Source: Limnoraphis robusta CS-951
GTDB lineage: Bacteria; Cyanobacteriota; Cyanobacteriia; Cyanobacteriales; Microcoleaceae
Direction: 5' to 3'
DNA: 8,084 nucleotides
Assembly (NCBI RefSeq): GCF_000972705.2
Contig: NZ_LATL02000100.1
Span: 1-8,084, forward strand
The position numbers and the translations under genes were made by a program. This document shows positions 1 through 6,867 of this stretch, one piece after another; position 1 is the first letter of the stretch; the number at the start of each line of letters is the position of its first letter. The notes beneath the pieces are model-generated. The model had not been told where the DNA came from, searched no databases, and worked only from the letters and a program-made list of their open reading frames with translations.

Positions 1-145
1 ATACATAAGTTTGGGTTTTAGTTCAATAAAATAGGGACAGTCATGGTTAGAAAATAATTGGGAAAAAATTTTATCGATCGCTTGAATTAATTGAGTTTTT
101 AAAACTATTTTTCTCAAAAAAAATCAAAAATCTTTAATAATAAAC

Positions 146-178
146 AGCCATAAAGTCTTATCAATTGAGACAATGGCT
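146..178. terminator. Bidirectional terminator-like hairpin
   Basis: AGCCAT (146-151) pairs with ATGGCT (173-178). After a small internal loop, GTCTTA (155-160) pairs with TGAGAC (166-171, one G-T wobble) around the loop TCAAT. On the + strand the stem is followed by ATCTTTTG, and on the minus strand by GTTTATTATT. It could end a gene lying left of the window. The T-tract is short, so this is a structural inference. Confidence 0.4.
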
Positions 179-289
179 ATCTTTTGCTGTTAATAAATAT
201 CAAAATTGTTCATTCTTAATATTTCCAACTTATCTGATGAAAATTAGAGGGAATTTGACCGGAAAATTTTATTATTTTTTTTGAAGATA

Positions 290-297
290 GCGATCGC
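290..297. repeat. HIP1 octamer GCGATCGC
   Basis: This is the palindrome GCGATCGC, the HIP1 element over-represented in many cyanobacterial genomes. A second copy lies inside adhE at 6326-6333. Two copies in 8 kb support a cyanobacterial origin but show only modest density. Confidence 0.8.
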
Positions 298-316
298 ATT
301 TTGGAGAATGAAAACA

Positions 317-344
317 CCCTGCTTAAAAAGGGGGGTTGGGGGAG
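317..344. repeat. Dispersed G/C-run repeat
   Basis: CCCTGCTTAAAAAGGGG continues into GGTTGGGGGAG. Read on the minus strand it gives the CTCCCCCAACCCCC...AAGCAGGG motif that recurs in cyanobacterial spacers and yields spurious PPTPLFKQG peptides. It has no known function; a genome-wide count would confirm it as dispersed. Confidence 0.45.
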
Positions 345-443
345 AGGTCATCGGGTTGATTTCACCTATCCGGCTCGTGGCAGCGCCCGCACCATTCTCT
401 TGAAAAGTTTGCTCCATTGGTGAGGTCAAAAACTCCTAAAACG

Positions 444-480
444 AGACAGCTCCCAAAGCAAATGGCTCTGGAAGCTGTCT
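444..480. repeat. Strong inverted repeat / hairpin
   Basis: AGACAGCT (444-451) pairs with AGCTGTCT (473-480). The stem continues inward through CC/GG, A/T and AGC/GCT with two mismatches, around the loop AAATG, giving a stem of about 16 positions. No T-tract follows on the + strand; on the minus strand the stem is followed by CGTTTTAGGAGTTTTTG, so a minus-strand terminator is possible. It may instead be part of a structured RNA or a small palindromic repeat. Confidence 0.55.
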
Positions 481-489
481 TATAACTGA

Positions 490-516
490 CCCGTCGATTA
501 TTAAGTGTTTGACGGG
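490..516. repeat. Second hairpin CCCGTC/GACGGG
   Basis: CCCGTC (490-495) pairs with GACGGG (511-516) across a 15-base AT-rich loop, only ten bases after the previous hairpin. Downstream lie the palindrome GGCTAGCC (524-531) and TTTTT, which could mark the end of a transcript starting upstream on the + strand. Confidence 0.35.
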
Positions 517-622
517 ATTTATCGGCTAGCCTTTTTATCAACTGCGACTAGCGGGATTTATCTGGGTTTTTATCTGTATTTGTAAGATAACGAAAGATTG
601 TGAGGATTTTGTGAGGCGGGGG

Positions 623-760
623 TGTAACGGATAGATTAACTTGGGGGGGTTTTGCTTAATGGCTTTGGAAACGGATATTGTAACGGATAGATTAACTTGG
701 GGGGTTTGAGGTTAATGCTTTTGGAAACGGATATTGTAAGGGATAACGGTTGTAACGGAT
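623..760. repeat. 56-bp tandem repeat with AACGGAT core
   Basis: Copies at 623-678 and 679-734 are each 56 bp. Both begin TGTAACGGATAGATTAACTT, continue through a run of six or seven G, and end GGAAACGGATAT. Degenerate partial copies follow at 735-750 (TGTAAGGGATAACGGT) and from 751 (TGTAACGGATGGG). The heptamer AACGGAT occurs at 626, 670, 682, 726 and 754. The array ends about 170 bp before wecB. It could be a tandem duplication of non-coding DNA or a cluster of protein-binding sites. Copy number and unit length do not fit a CRISPR. Confidence 0.8.
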
Positions 761-831
761 GGGTTTGAGGCGGGAGGATAAGGATATAATCGTTAACGTC
801 TGGATTGAGGGGTTTGATTTGGTGACTCTGT

Positions 832-862
832 TTGAATTATAAATAAGTCTTCTGGGTATAAA
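832..862 (+). promoter_or_regulatory. Candidate promoter for wecB
   Basis: TTGAAT (832-837) and TATAAA (857-862) are 19 bases apart, about 70 bases before the wecB start. The spacing is slightly long. A TATAAT at 785-790 is a second -10 candidate, but it lacks a -35 at a usual distance. Both are weak predictions. Confidence 0.3.
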
Positions 863-932
863 ACTGTATCAACTCTAACATCTGTCTCGATTTTCTGATT
901 GCTGAGTTTGCTCTGTATCTCTATTTAGTGCA

Positions 933-2054
933 ATGATCAATTCTCGTATTCGAGTGGCTGTTGTCCTTGGGACTCGTCCTGAAGCGATTAAACTGGCTCC
1001 CGTCATCCAACAGTTACAACTGGCTTCTGAGTTTGAGACTCAGGTTATTTTAACAGGTCAGCATCGAGAAATGGTTAAACAAGTCATGGAACTGTTTAAC
1101 CTCAATGCTGATTATAATTTGGAAATTATGCAGACTTCGCAAACGTTGACGGATATTACTTGGCGGAGTTTGCAGGGGTTAGAAGGTTTATTTCAACAGC
1201 TTCGTCCTGATATTATTATCGTTCAGGGAGATACGACAACGGCGTTTGCTGCGGCGTTAGCAGCATTTTATCAGAAAATCCCTGTAGGTCATGTTGAAGC
1301 GGGGTTACGCACGAATGATATTTTTAATCCTTATCCTGAAGAAGCCAACCGACGTTTAATTTCTCAACTGACTCAGTTTCATTTTGCACCCACAACGCAA
1401 GCGGTAGAAAATTTAAGAAATTCGGGGGTTTTGGGAGAAGTTCATCATACCGGAAATACGGTGATTGATGCGTTATTATCTGTGGTGAAACGTCAACCAG
1501 AGTTAAACGTTGCTCATTTGAACAAGAGTCAATATCGGCTGATTTTAGCAACGGTTCATCGTCGGGAAAATTGGGGAACTCCTCTGACTCAAATTGCTGA
1601 AAGTTTTCTGAATATTTTAGATAAATTTACCGATACGGCGTTACTTTTACCGTTGCATCGAAATCCAACTGTACGAGAACCGTTGCTAAAAATATTAGGA
1701 AATCATCCGAGAATCTTTTTAACTGAACCGCTTGATTATTGTGAATTAGTTGCGGCAATTGATCGCTGTTATTTTGTTTTAACCGATTCGGGAGGATTAC
1801 AAGAAGAAGCTCCCAGTTTAGGAAAACCTGTCTTGGTTTTACGAAAAACGACGGAACGACCTGAAGCCATTACTGCGGGAACTGCCAAACTTGTCGGAAC
1901 AGAAACCACAGAAATTGTAGAAGCGGCAACCGAATTATTAACCAATTTAGAAGCTTATAAAAAAATGGCAACAGCCATTAATCCGTTTGGAGATGGTCAT
2001 GCTGCCGAATACATCGTTCAAATTTTGAGAAAACGGATGATAGAACTTCGGTAG
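933..2054 (+). CDS. wecB: UDP-N-acetylglucosamine 2-epimerase (non-hydrolysing)
   Basis: This cytoplasmic enzyme interconverts UDP-GlcNAc and UDP-ManNAc, supplying ManNAc-type sugars for surface polysaccharide or glycan. Its 373 residues match the family length (E. coli WecB is about 376). Visible motifs are GTRPEAIKLAPV (13-24), TGQHREMV (41-48), VQGDTTT (97-103), VGHVEAGLRT (118-127), PEEANRR (135-141), TVHRRENWG (207-215), LPLHRNP (239-245) and LTDSGGLQEEAPSLGKP (283-299). Asp100, Glu122, Glu136 and His209 line up with the catalytic residues reported for the E. coli enzyme. The ATG at 933 directly precedes the first beta strand, although no clear Shine-Dalgarno is present. It stands alone between a long non-coding region and convergent genes, so its specific glycan cannot be inferred. 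The TAG stop lies inside a GTAGGGGCGGGTTC repeat arm. Confidence 0.95.
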   Translation: MINSRIRVAVVLGTRPEAIKLAPVIQQLQLASEFETQVILTGQHREMVKQVMELFNLNADYNLEIMQTSQTLTDITWRSLQGLEGLFQQLRPDIIIVQGDTTTAFAAALAAFYQKIPVGHVEAGLRTNDIFNPYPEEANRRLISQLTQFHFAPTTQAVENLRNSGVLGEVHHTGNTVIDALLSVVKRQPELNVAHLNKSQYRLILATVHRRENWGTPLTQIAESFLNILDKFTDTALLLPLHRNPTVREPLLKILGNHPRIFLTEPLDYCELVAAIDRCYFVLTDSGGLQEEAPSLGKPVLVLRKTTERPEAITAGTAKLVGTETTEIVEAATELLTNLEAYKKMATAINPFGDGHAAEYIVQILRKRMIELR

Positions 2055-2200
2055 GGGCGGGTTCTGTAAAATCTTTAATATCATCTCAGAGATTGAACTC
2101 AACCTGCCTCTACAGGATTATTTTATCCGTTATTTTTTAGGGGGCGGGTTTATATCGGTTATTGATGGGAAACAAAAATCTATACTGAACCCGCCCCTAC
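2051..2200. repeat. Two nested GC-rich inverted-repeat hairpins between convergent genes
   Basis: GTAGGGGCGGGTTC (2051-2064) is the exact reverse complement of GAACCCGCCCCTAC (2187-2200). Between them lie a degenerate minus-sense copy, AACCTGCCTCTAC (2101-2113), and a plus-sense copy, GGGGCGGGTT (2141-2150). The four arms can form either two side-by-side hairpins (2051-2113 and 2141-2197) or one long stem. The element fills the spacer between convergent wecB and the sulfur-carrier gene and could act as a bidirectional terminator. GTAGGGGCGGGTT-type repeats are common in cyanobacterial spacers. Confidence 0.7.
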
Positions 2201-2215
2201 AGTTAAAATTCTCCG

Positions 2216-2491
2216 TTAACCGCCCGCAACTGCCGGAACAATACTCACTTCATCCCCATCTTTGAGTTCCGTTTTTGTTCCTTCGAGAAAGCGGATATCT
2301 TCGCTATTCACGTAAAAATTGAGGAAGCGGCGAGGTTCACCTTTTTCATCACAAAGACTACTTTTAATCCCCGGACAATGGGCTTCTAAAGAATCAATCA
2401 ATTCAAGAATATTGCTGCCTTCACATTCAAGCTTTGCTTGGTTTTCGGTGAATTTTTGCAAAGGAGTTGGAATTAATACTTTAACCGTCAT
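2216..2491 (-). CDS. MoaD/ThiS-family, CysO-like sulfur carrier protein
   Basis: This is a 91-residue ubiquitin-fold protein with the C-terminal Gly-Gly that is adenylated and thiocarboxylated in this family. It resembles mycobacterial CysO: an [13 protein letters not shown] N-terminus, [16 protein letters not shown] in the middle (residues 56-71), and [14 protein letters not shown] at the end (78-91). The carrier donates sulfide from its terminal thiocarboxylate, classically to molybdopterin, thiazole or cysteine synthesis. The gene follows thrC on the same strand and is probably co-transcribed. I chose the ATG at 2491 because the ubiquitin fold begins there. A GTG at 2566 would add 25 residues with no fold signal and reduce the gap to thrC from 96 to 21 bases; AGGG precedes it at short spacing, so it is not excluded. 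Which E1-like enzyme activates it is not visible here. Its exact pathway is uncertain. Confidence 0.85.
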   Translation of the reverse strand: MTVKVLIPTPLQKFTENQAKLECEGSNILELIDSLEAHCPGIKSSLCDEKGEPRRFLNFYVNSEDIRFLEGTKTELKDGDEVSIVPAVAGG

Positions 2492-2587
2492 GTCGATTTT
2501 GAAAGGTAACGTTTGAGTAGATTTACAGTCAGGAACTCGGCAAGTTTTAGGGACAGGTTCATTCACCCATCCCTAAGTTTTTTTAGA

Positions 2588-3889
2588 TTACACTAAAACT
2601 TCTTGCCATTCTAAACGGCCTAAAGTGTGGGCGCGCTCTAAGGCTTGTTCAAAGCTTTCTAATTTAGCGTCAATGGTTAGCGGTTCGCCGACATAACCTT
2701 GAACGGCTTCTTGAGTCTTTAAGCCATTGCCCGTGATGTAAACAACAGTGGTTTCATCGGGATCAATTTTACCAGCTTCGACTAATTTTTTCAAGACGGC
2801 GATTGTGGTTCCGCCTGCGGTTTCGGTGAAAATGCCTTCAGTTTCCGCTAACAGTTTTATGCCTTCAATCACTTCTGCATCATTGACAGACTCAATATGA
2901 CCGTTGGTTTTCCGGGCGACTTCTAGGGCATAAACGCCATCTGCCGGGTTGCCAATGGCAATTGATTTAGCAATGGTATTCGGCTTAACGGGGGTGATAA
3001 AATCACGGTCTTCGGTGAAGGCTTGGGCAACAGGTGAACAGCCTTCTGCTTGGGCGCCACTAAAGCGAACTGCTTTATCTTCAACTAAGCCGACTTTGAT
3101 AAATTCTTGGAATCCTTTATAGATTTTAGTATACAAAGAACCCGAGGCAATTGGCGCGACAATATGATCAGGAAGTTTCCAGCCTAATTGTTCGGCGACT
3201 TCATAACCGAGGGTTTTTGAACCTTCTGAATAATAGGGACGTAGGTTAATATTAACAAATCCCCAACCGTGAGTATTTGCCACTTCTGAACAGAGGCGGT
3301 TTACTTGGTCATAATTGCCTCGAACTGCCATCAAAATCGGGTTATAAATTAAAGTCCCGAGGATTTTTCCGGCTTCTAAGTCAGAAGGAATAAATACACA
3401 ACAGTCGAGTCCCGCTTTAGCAGCGATGGCGGCGGTGGAGTTGGCTAAATTTCCGGTACTGGCACAGGAGACCGTTGAGAAGCCCAATTCTCTAGCACGA
3501 CTGAGGGCGACGGAAACCACTCTATCTTTGAAGCTGAGAGTGGGCATATTGACAGCATCGTTCTTAATATAGAGGTTTTTCAGACCGAGGCGACGGGCTA
3601 ACCGTTCCGACTTCACTAGGGGCGTCATTCCGGTACCGACATCAATCACATTATCAGTGGCCACAGGAAGGAAGCTGCGATAACGCCAGATGGATTTCGG
3701 GCCAGCTTCAATGGTTGCGCGAGTCACGGTTTGGCGGAGTAAGTCGTAGTTGTATTGAACTTCTAACGGGCCAAAGCAGACTTCACAAACGTGTTTGGCT
3801 TCGAGGGCGTATTCAGCGCCGCACTCTTTACACTTGAGTTTCTCGAAAGTTGCACCTGTAGTCTGAGTGTGAGTTGTTAGTGCCGTCAT
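2588..3889 (-). CDS. thrC: Threonine synthase
   Basis: This PLP enzyme converts O-phosphohomoserine and water to threonine and phosphate, the last step of threonine synthesis in the cytoplasm. It is a 433-residue fold-type II protein. Cys20, Cys23, Cys35 and Cys38 form a CxxC...CxxC zinc-ribbon-like N-terminus. SFKDR follows, with Lys121 the expected PLP Schiff-base lysine, then STGN (144-147) for cofactor binding, IASGSLYTKIYKGF as the phosphate-binding region, and AGGTT near the C-terminus. The ATG at 3889 is supported by AGAGG at 3898-3902, eight bases upstream. A good promoter lies at 3938-3966, and the sulfur-carrier gene follows behind. Related PLP lyases such as cysteine synthase share the fold, but the SFKDR context and the length favour ThrC. 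A paralogue with altered substrate use cannot be excluded from sequence. Confidence 0.92.
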   Translation of the reverse strand: MTALTTHTQTTGATFEKLKCKECGAEYALEAKHVCEVCFGPLEVQYNYDLLRQTVTRATIEAGPKSIWRYRSFLPVATDNVIDVGTGMTPLVKSERLARRLGLKNLYIKNDAVNMPTLSFKDRVVSVALSRARELGFSTVSCASTGNLANSTAAIAAKAGLDCCVFIPSDLEAGKILGTLIYNPILMAVRGNYDQVNRLCSEVANTHGWGFVNINLRPYYSEGSKTLGYEVAEQLGWKLPDHIVAPIASGSLYTKIYKGFQEFIKVGLVEDKAVRFSGAQAEGCSPVAQAFTEDRDFITPVKPNTIAKSIAIGNPADGVYALEVARKTNGHIESVNDAEVIEGIKLLAETEGIFTETAGGTTIAVLKKLVEAGKIDPDETTVVYITGNGLKTQEAVQGYVGEPLTIDAKLESFEQALERAHTLGRLEWQEVLV

Positions 3890-3897
3890 GGATTGAA

Positions 3898-3902
3898 CCT
3901 CT
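3898..3902 (-). promoter_or_regulatory. Ribosome binding site of thrC
   Basis: AGAGG on the minus strand lies eight bases before the ATG at 3889, which supports this start over internal methionines. Confidence 0.7.
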
Positions 3903-3937
3903 AGTTGAACGATGTCTTTTGAATTCCTGATTTCAAA

Positions 3938-3966
3938 ACAATATCACAGTGAATTTACCAGGTCAA
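3938..3966 (-). promoter_or_regulatory. Candidate sigma70-type promoter of thrC
   Basis: On the minus strand, TTGACC (3961-3966) is followed after exactly 17 bases by TATTGT (3938-3943). This predicts a start near 3931 and a leader of about 40 bases. The -35 matches the consensus at five of six positions and the -10 at four of six. A small hairpin, CCCGA/TCGGG with a nine-base loop (3972-3990), sits just upstream of the -35. Confidence 0.6.
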
Positions 3967-4018
3967 CCATACCCGAGTTTTTTTGTCGGGATTGATTTAG
4001 GGCTTGAAAATCAATATC

Positions 4019-4044
4019 CCCCCTCCCTGGGGTTGGGAAGGGGG
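4019..4044. repeat. C-run/G-run hairpin
   Basis: CCCCCTCCC (4019-4027) pairs with GGGAAGGGGG (4035-4044) with one bulged base, around TGGGGTT. Related C-rich palindromes recur in cyanobacterial spacers. It lies between adhE and the thrC promoter and could help separate the two transcripts. Confidence 0.45.
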
Positions 4045-4054
4045 AGTCCTATTA

Positions 4055-4103
4055 ACAGTGAACTGTTACCAGTGACCAGTAAACAGTGAATTGATAACTG
4101 GTA
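4055..4103. repeat. Degenerate heptanucleotide tandem repeat (STRR-like)
   Basis: Seven consecutive heptamers occur: ACAGTGA, ACTGTTA, CCAGTGA, CCAGTAA, ACAGTGA, ATTGATA, ACTGGTA. The consensus is close to (A/C)CAGTGA. Short tandemly repeated repetitive heptamers of this kind are a cyanobacterial hallmark. They lie in the spacer downstream of adhE, and no function is evident. Confidence 0.65.
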
Positions 4104-4128
4104 GGGGTAATTCATCAATGACCCCTAC
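4101..4128 (-). terminator. Hairpin downstream of adhE
   Basis: GTAGGGGT (4101-4108) pairs exactly with ACCCCTAC (4121-4128), with ATT/AAT pairing further in. It starts about 18 bases after the adhE stop and resembles half of the 2051-2200 element. No T-tract follows on the minus strand, so factor-independent termination is uncertain. Confidence 0.4.
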
Positions 4129-4146
4129 AATAGAAGAATCTAACGA

Positions 4147-6807
4147 TTAGGTTGTCGCCACAACTTGCGGTTCTTCTGGAATCACTATTTTACCATTTTG
4201 TTGGGCTTCGACTAACGGACGACCATAATAAGCATCGAGATACAATTGCTTCAGGTCTTTAATTAGAGGATAACGGGGATTTGCACCCGTACATTGATCA
4301 TCAAAAGCGCGATCGGCTAATTCATCAATTTTCGCTAAAAATTCCGCTTCACTTTCTTTGATCACATCTTTAATCGCACTCGGAATTCCCACTTGTTGCT
4401 TCAAGTCTTCAATGGCTAAAATCAAGCGATCAACCTTCTCAATTTCCGTTTCACCGCCCAAATTCAAATAGTCCGCAATCCGAGAATAACGCCATTTTGC
4501 ATTGGGATATTTGTACTGAGAAAACGTCGCTTGTTTAAACGGGGCATCGGTGGCATTGTAGCGAATCACATGACAAATCATCAACGCATTAGCCAACCCG
4601 TGCGGCACATGGAACATCGCTCCTAATTGATGCGCCATTGAGTGACAAATGCCTAAGAAACCATTAGCAAATGCCATCCCCGCCATTGTAGACGCATAGT
4701 GCATTTTTTCGCGGGCTTTGGGATCTTCTGCCCCATTGTGATAGGAACTCGGCAAATATTTAAAGATTAACCGAATGGCTTCTAAAGCTAAACCATTAGT
4801 ATATTCAGAAGCCAACACCGAGACATAAGATTCTAGGGCGTGAGTTAAAGCATCGACCCCCCCAAATGCGGTTAATGCTTTTGGCATATTTAACACCAAT
4901 TCGGGGTCAATAATTGCCATATTCGGCGTTAACGCATAGTCCGCCAAGGGATATTTAATATCATTTCGACGGTCTGTTACAACGGCAAATGGCGTCACTT
5001 CTGAACCCGTTCCAGATGTTGTGGGAATGGCAACCATGATCGCTTTTTCCCCTAACGGTGGCAAGTCATAAACCCGTTTACGGATATCCATAAACCGCAT
5101 TGCCAAGCCGTCAAATTCGATTTCAGGATGTTCATACATCAACCACATAATTTTCGCCGCATCCATCGGAGAACCGCCACCAATGGCAATAATTACATCC
5201 GGTTGAAACGTATTCATCAACACCAATCCCCGTTCCACTGTATCGAGAGAGGGATCAGGTTCAACATCATAAAAGACATCGTATTTGAGTCCGATTTCTT
5301 CCAAAACCTCCTCTAATATCGCCGTTACTCCTAACTCATAAAGGGGTTTGTCGGTAACAATAAATGCCCGTTTTTTTCCGGCTAACTCGCGAATAGCTGT
5401 GGTTAACGCCCCGTATTTGAAGTAAATTTTAGGAGGAATACGGAACCATAACATATTTTCCCGACGTTCGGCGACGGTTTTGATGTTTAAAAGGTGATGA
5501 GGTTCGACGTTTTCACTGACTGAATTACCGCCCCAACTGCCACAACCCAAGGTTAAAGACGGGTCAAGACGGAAGTTGTAAATATCCCCAATTGCCCCTT
5601 GAGAAGACGGCGTATTAATCAAAACACGGGCAGTTTCAACGGCATCTTCAAAGCGTTTAATATGGTCAATATTGGAGGGCGCTGTGTAGAGGGCGGCTGT
5701 ATGTCCGCGTCCTCCAAACTGCACTAATTTTTCCGATTTTTCCACCGCATCTTCAAAGTCTTTCGCCCGATACATGGCTAACACAGGCGAGAGTTTTTCA
5801 TAGGCGAAGGGTTCGTTCGTGTCAATATTTTCAACTTCACCAATAATCACTCGGGTATTTTCGGGGAGGGTAATGTCAGCCAGTGCGGCAATTTTATCAA
5901 CAGGTTGACCCACAATTTCCGCATTTAAACGCCCATTGATGATGATTTTCTCCCCTAAACGTTCCCGTTCTTCTGGGGTTAAGAAATAAGCTCCTCGGGC
6001 TTGAAATTCGGCTTTTACGGCATCATAAACCTGATCATCAACAACAACCGATTGTTCACTGGCACAAATCATGCCATTGTCAAAGGTTTTACTGAGAATA
6101 ATTGAAGAAACTGCCATTTTAATATGAGCAGAAGAATCAATTAAAGCAGGGGTATTTCCCGCACCAACTCCCAAAGAAGGATTACCGGAAGAATAAGCCG
6201 CTTTCACCATTCCCGGCCCGCCTGTCGCTAAAATCAGCTTAATATCAGGATGCTGCATTAAGGCTTGAGATAGGGGAACGGTGGGTTGATCAATCCAACC
6301 AATAATATCATCGGGCGCCCCGGCGGCGATCGCTGCTTCTAAGACAATTCTGGCGGCTTCATTGGTGCAATTTCGGGCGCGAGGGTGAGGAGAAAAGATA
6401 ATTGCGTTGCGAGTTTTCAGGGCAATTAAGGCTTTAAAAATTGCCGTAGATGTCGGGTTGGTTGTGGGGACAATTCCGGCAAGAATTCCCACTGGTTCAG
6501 CAATGCGTTGGAAACCGAAAGATTTGTCTTCTTCAATGACACCGCAGGTTTTTTCTGCTTTGTATTTGTTGTAGATAATTTCTGAGGCAAAATGGTTTTT
6601 AATCACTTTGTCTTCAACGATCCCCATTCCCGTTTCTTCGACTGCCATTTTTGCGAGCGGAATTCGGGCTGCATTCGCTGCTAAGGCTGCTTTTTTGAAG
6701 ATATAGTCTACCTGTTCTTGCGTGTAGGAAGCATATTTTTGTTGGGCTGCTTTTACCCGTGTGATTAGGTTTTCTAGTTCTTCGATGTTGGTCACTGAAT
6801 TAACCAT
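4147..6807 (-). CDS. adhE: Bifunctional acetaldehyde-CoA / alcohol dehydrogenase
   Basis: AdhE reduces acetyl-CoA to acetaldehyde and then to ethanol with two NADH, reoxidising cofactor in anaerobic fermentation. Its 886 residues match the family (E. coli AdhE is about 891). The N-terminal CoA-acylating aldehyde dehydrogenase domain (about 1-440) shows GAGNTPALID (215-224) and NGMICASEQ (244-252), with Cys248 as catalytic thiol. A linker with WFRIPPKIYFK (454-464) leads to the iron-dependent alcohol dehydrogenase domain (about 455-860). That domain has IGGGSPMDAAK (542-552) for NAD and Asp652, His656, His722 and His736 as the expected metal ligands. All key residues are present, so both activities should be intact. 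The ATG at 6807 follows AAGGGA five bases upstream. The related fermentation gene pflA lies upstream on the same strand. Proteins of this type usually assemble into long spirosomes; that is family knowledge, not seen here. Confidence 0.97.
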   Translation of the reverse strand: MVNSVTNIEELENLITRVKAAQQKYASYTQEQVDYIFKKAALAANAARIPLAKMAVEETGMGIVEDKVIKNHFASEIIYNKYKAEKTCGVIEEDKSFGFQRIAEPVGILAGIVPTTNPTSTAIFKALIALKTRNAIIFSPHPRARNCTNEAARIVLEAAIAAGAPDDIIGWIDQPTVPLSQALMQHPDIKLILATGGPGMVKAAYSSGNPSLGVGAGNTPALIDSSAHIKMAVSSIILSKTFDNGMICASEQSVVVDDQVYDAVKAEFQARGAYFLTPEERERLGEKIIINGRLNAEIVGQPVDKIAALADITLPENTRVIIGEVENIDTNEPFAYEKLSPVLAMYRAKDFEDAVEKSEKLVQFGGRGHTAALYTAPSNIDHIKRFEDAVETARVLINTPSSQGAIGDIYNFRLDPSLTLGCGSWGGNSVSENVEPHHLLNIKTVAERRENMLWFRIPPKIYFKYGALTTAIRELAGKKRAFIVTDKPLYELGVTAILEEVLEEIGLKYDVFYDVEPDPSLDTVERGLVLMNTFQPDVIIAIGGGSPMDAAKIMWLMYEHPEIEFDGLAMRFMDIRKRVYDLPPLGEKAIMVAIPTTSGTGSEVTPFAVVTDRRNDIKYPLADYALTPNMAIIDPELVLNMPKALTAFGGVDALTHALESYVSVLASEYTNGLALEAIRLIFKYLPSSYHNGAEDPKAREKMHYASTMAGMAFANGFLGICHSMAHQLGAMFHVPHGLANALMICHVIRYNATDAPFKQATFSQYKYPNAKWRYSRIADYLNLGGETEIEKVDRLILAIEDLKQQVGIPSAIKDVIKESEAEFLAKIDELADRAFDDQCTGANPRYPLIKDLKQLYLDAYYGRPLVEAQQNGKIVIPEEPQVVATT

Positions 6808-6812
6808 ATCTT

Positions 6813-6818
6813 TCCCTT
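6813..6818 (-). promoter_or_regulatory. Ribosome binding site of adhE
   Basis: AAGGGA on the minus strand lies five bases before the ATG at 6807 and fixes that start. Confidence 0.7.
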
Positions 6819-6850
6819 AGATAAAATTTCGGTTGAAGAGTTGATGAACG

Positions 6851-6867
6851 CCAGATTCAAAATCTGG
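6851..6867. promoter_or_regulatory. Perfect 17-bp palindrome in the adhE leader
   Basis: CCAGATT, three bases, then AATCTGG form a perfect 7-3-7 dyad 44 bases before the adhE start. It could be an operator for a dimeric regulator or a leader hairpin. It does not match the CRP, FNR or NtcA consensus patterns. Confidence 0.4.

Larger units (their letters stand above)
1..932. other. Long non-coding region upstream of wecB
   Basis: No frame in this stretch gives a convincing protein. The longest minus-strand frame (244-429) runs through a dispersed repeat and has no recognisable domain. In order, the region holds a terminator-like hairpin at 146-178, a HIP1 octamer at 290-297, a CCCTGCTT...GGGGG dispersed repeat at 317-344, two adjacent hairpins at 444-516, a short imperfect direct repeat (CGGGATTTATC at 513 and 552), a 56-bp tandem repeat from 623, and a weak promoter candidate near 832-862. 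I see nothing that identifies a gene cut by the left edge. More than 900 bases without a gene is long for a bacterial spacer, so a small RNA or a decayed gene here is possible. Confidence 0.7.

Noticed and set aside
244..429. Minus-strand ORF of 61 codons
   Set aside because: It translates a dispersed CCCCCAACCCCC repeat into a PPTPLFKQG peptide typical of spurious cyanobacterial calls; there is no domain and no ribosome binding site.
623..760. CRISPR array
   Set aside because: Only two full units, directly adjacent with no unique spacers between repeats; this is a plain tandem duplication.
1324..1551. Minus-strand ORF inside wecB
   Set aside because: It lies wholly opposite a well-supported wecB and has no recognisable features.
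2319..2516. Plus-strand ORF over the sulfur-carrier gene
   Set aside because: It is antisense to a conserved MoaD/ThiS-family gene and has no domain of its own.
5128..5316. Plus-strand ORF inside adhE
   Set aside because: It is antisense to the alcohol dehydrogenase domain of an intact adhE.
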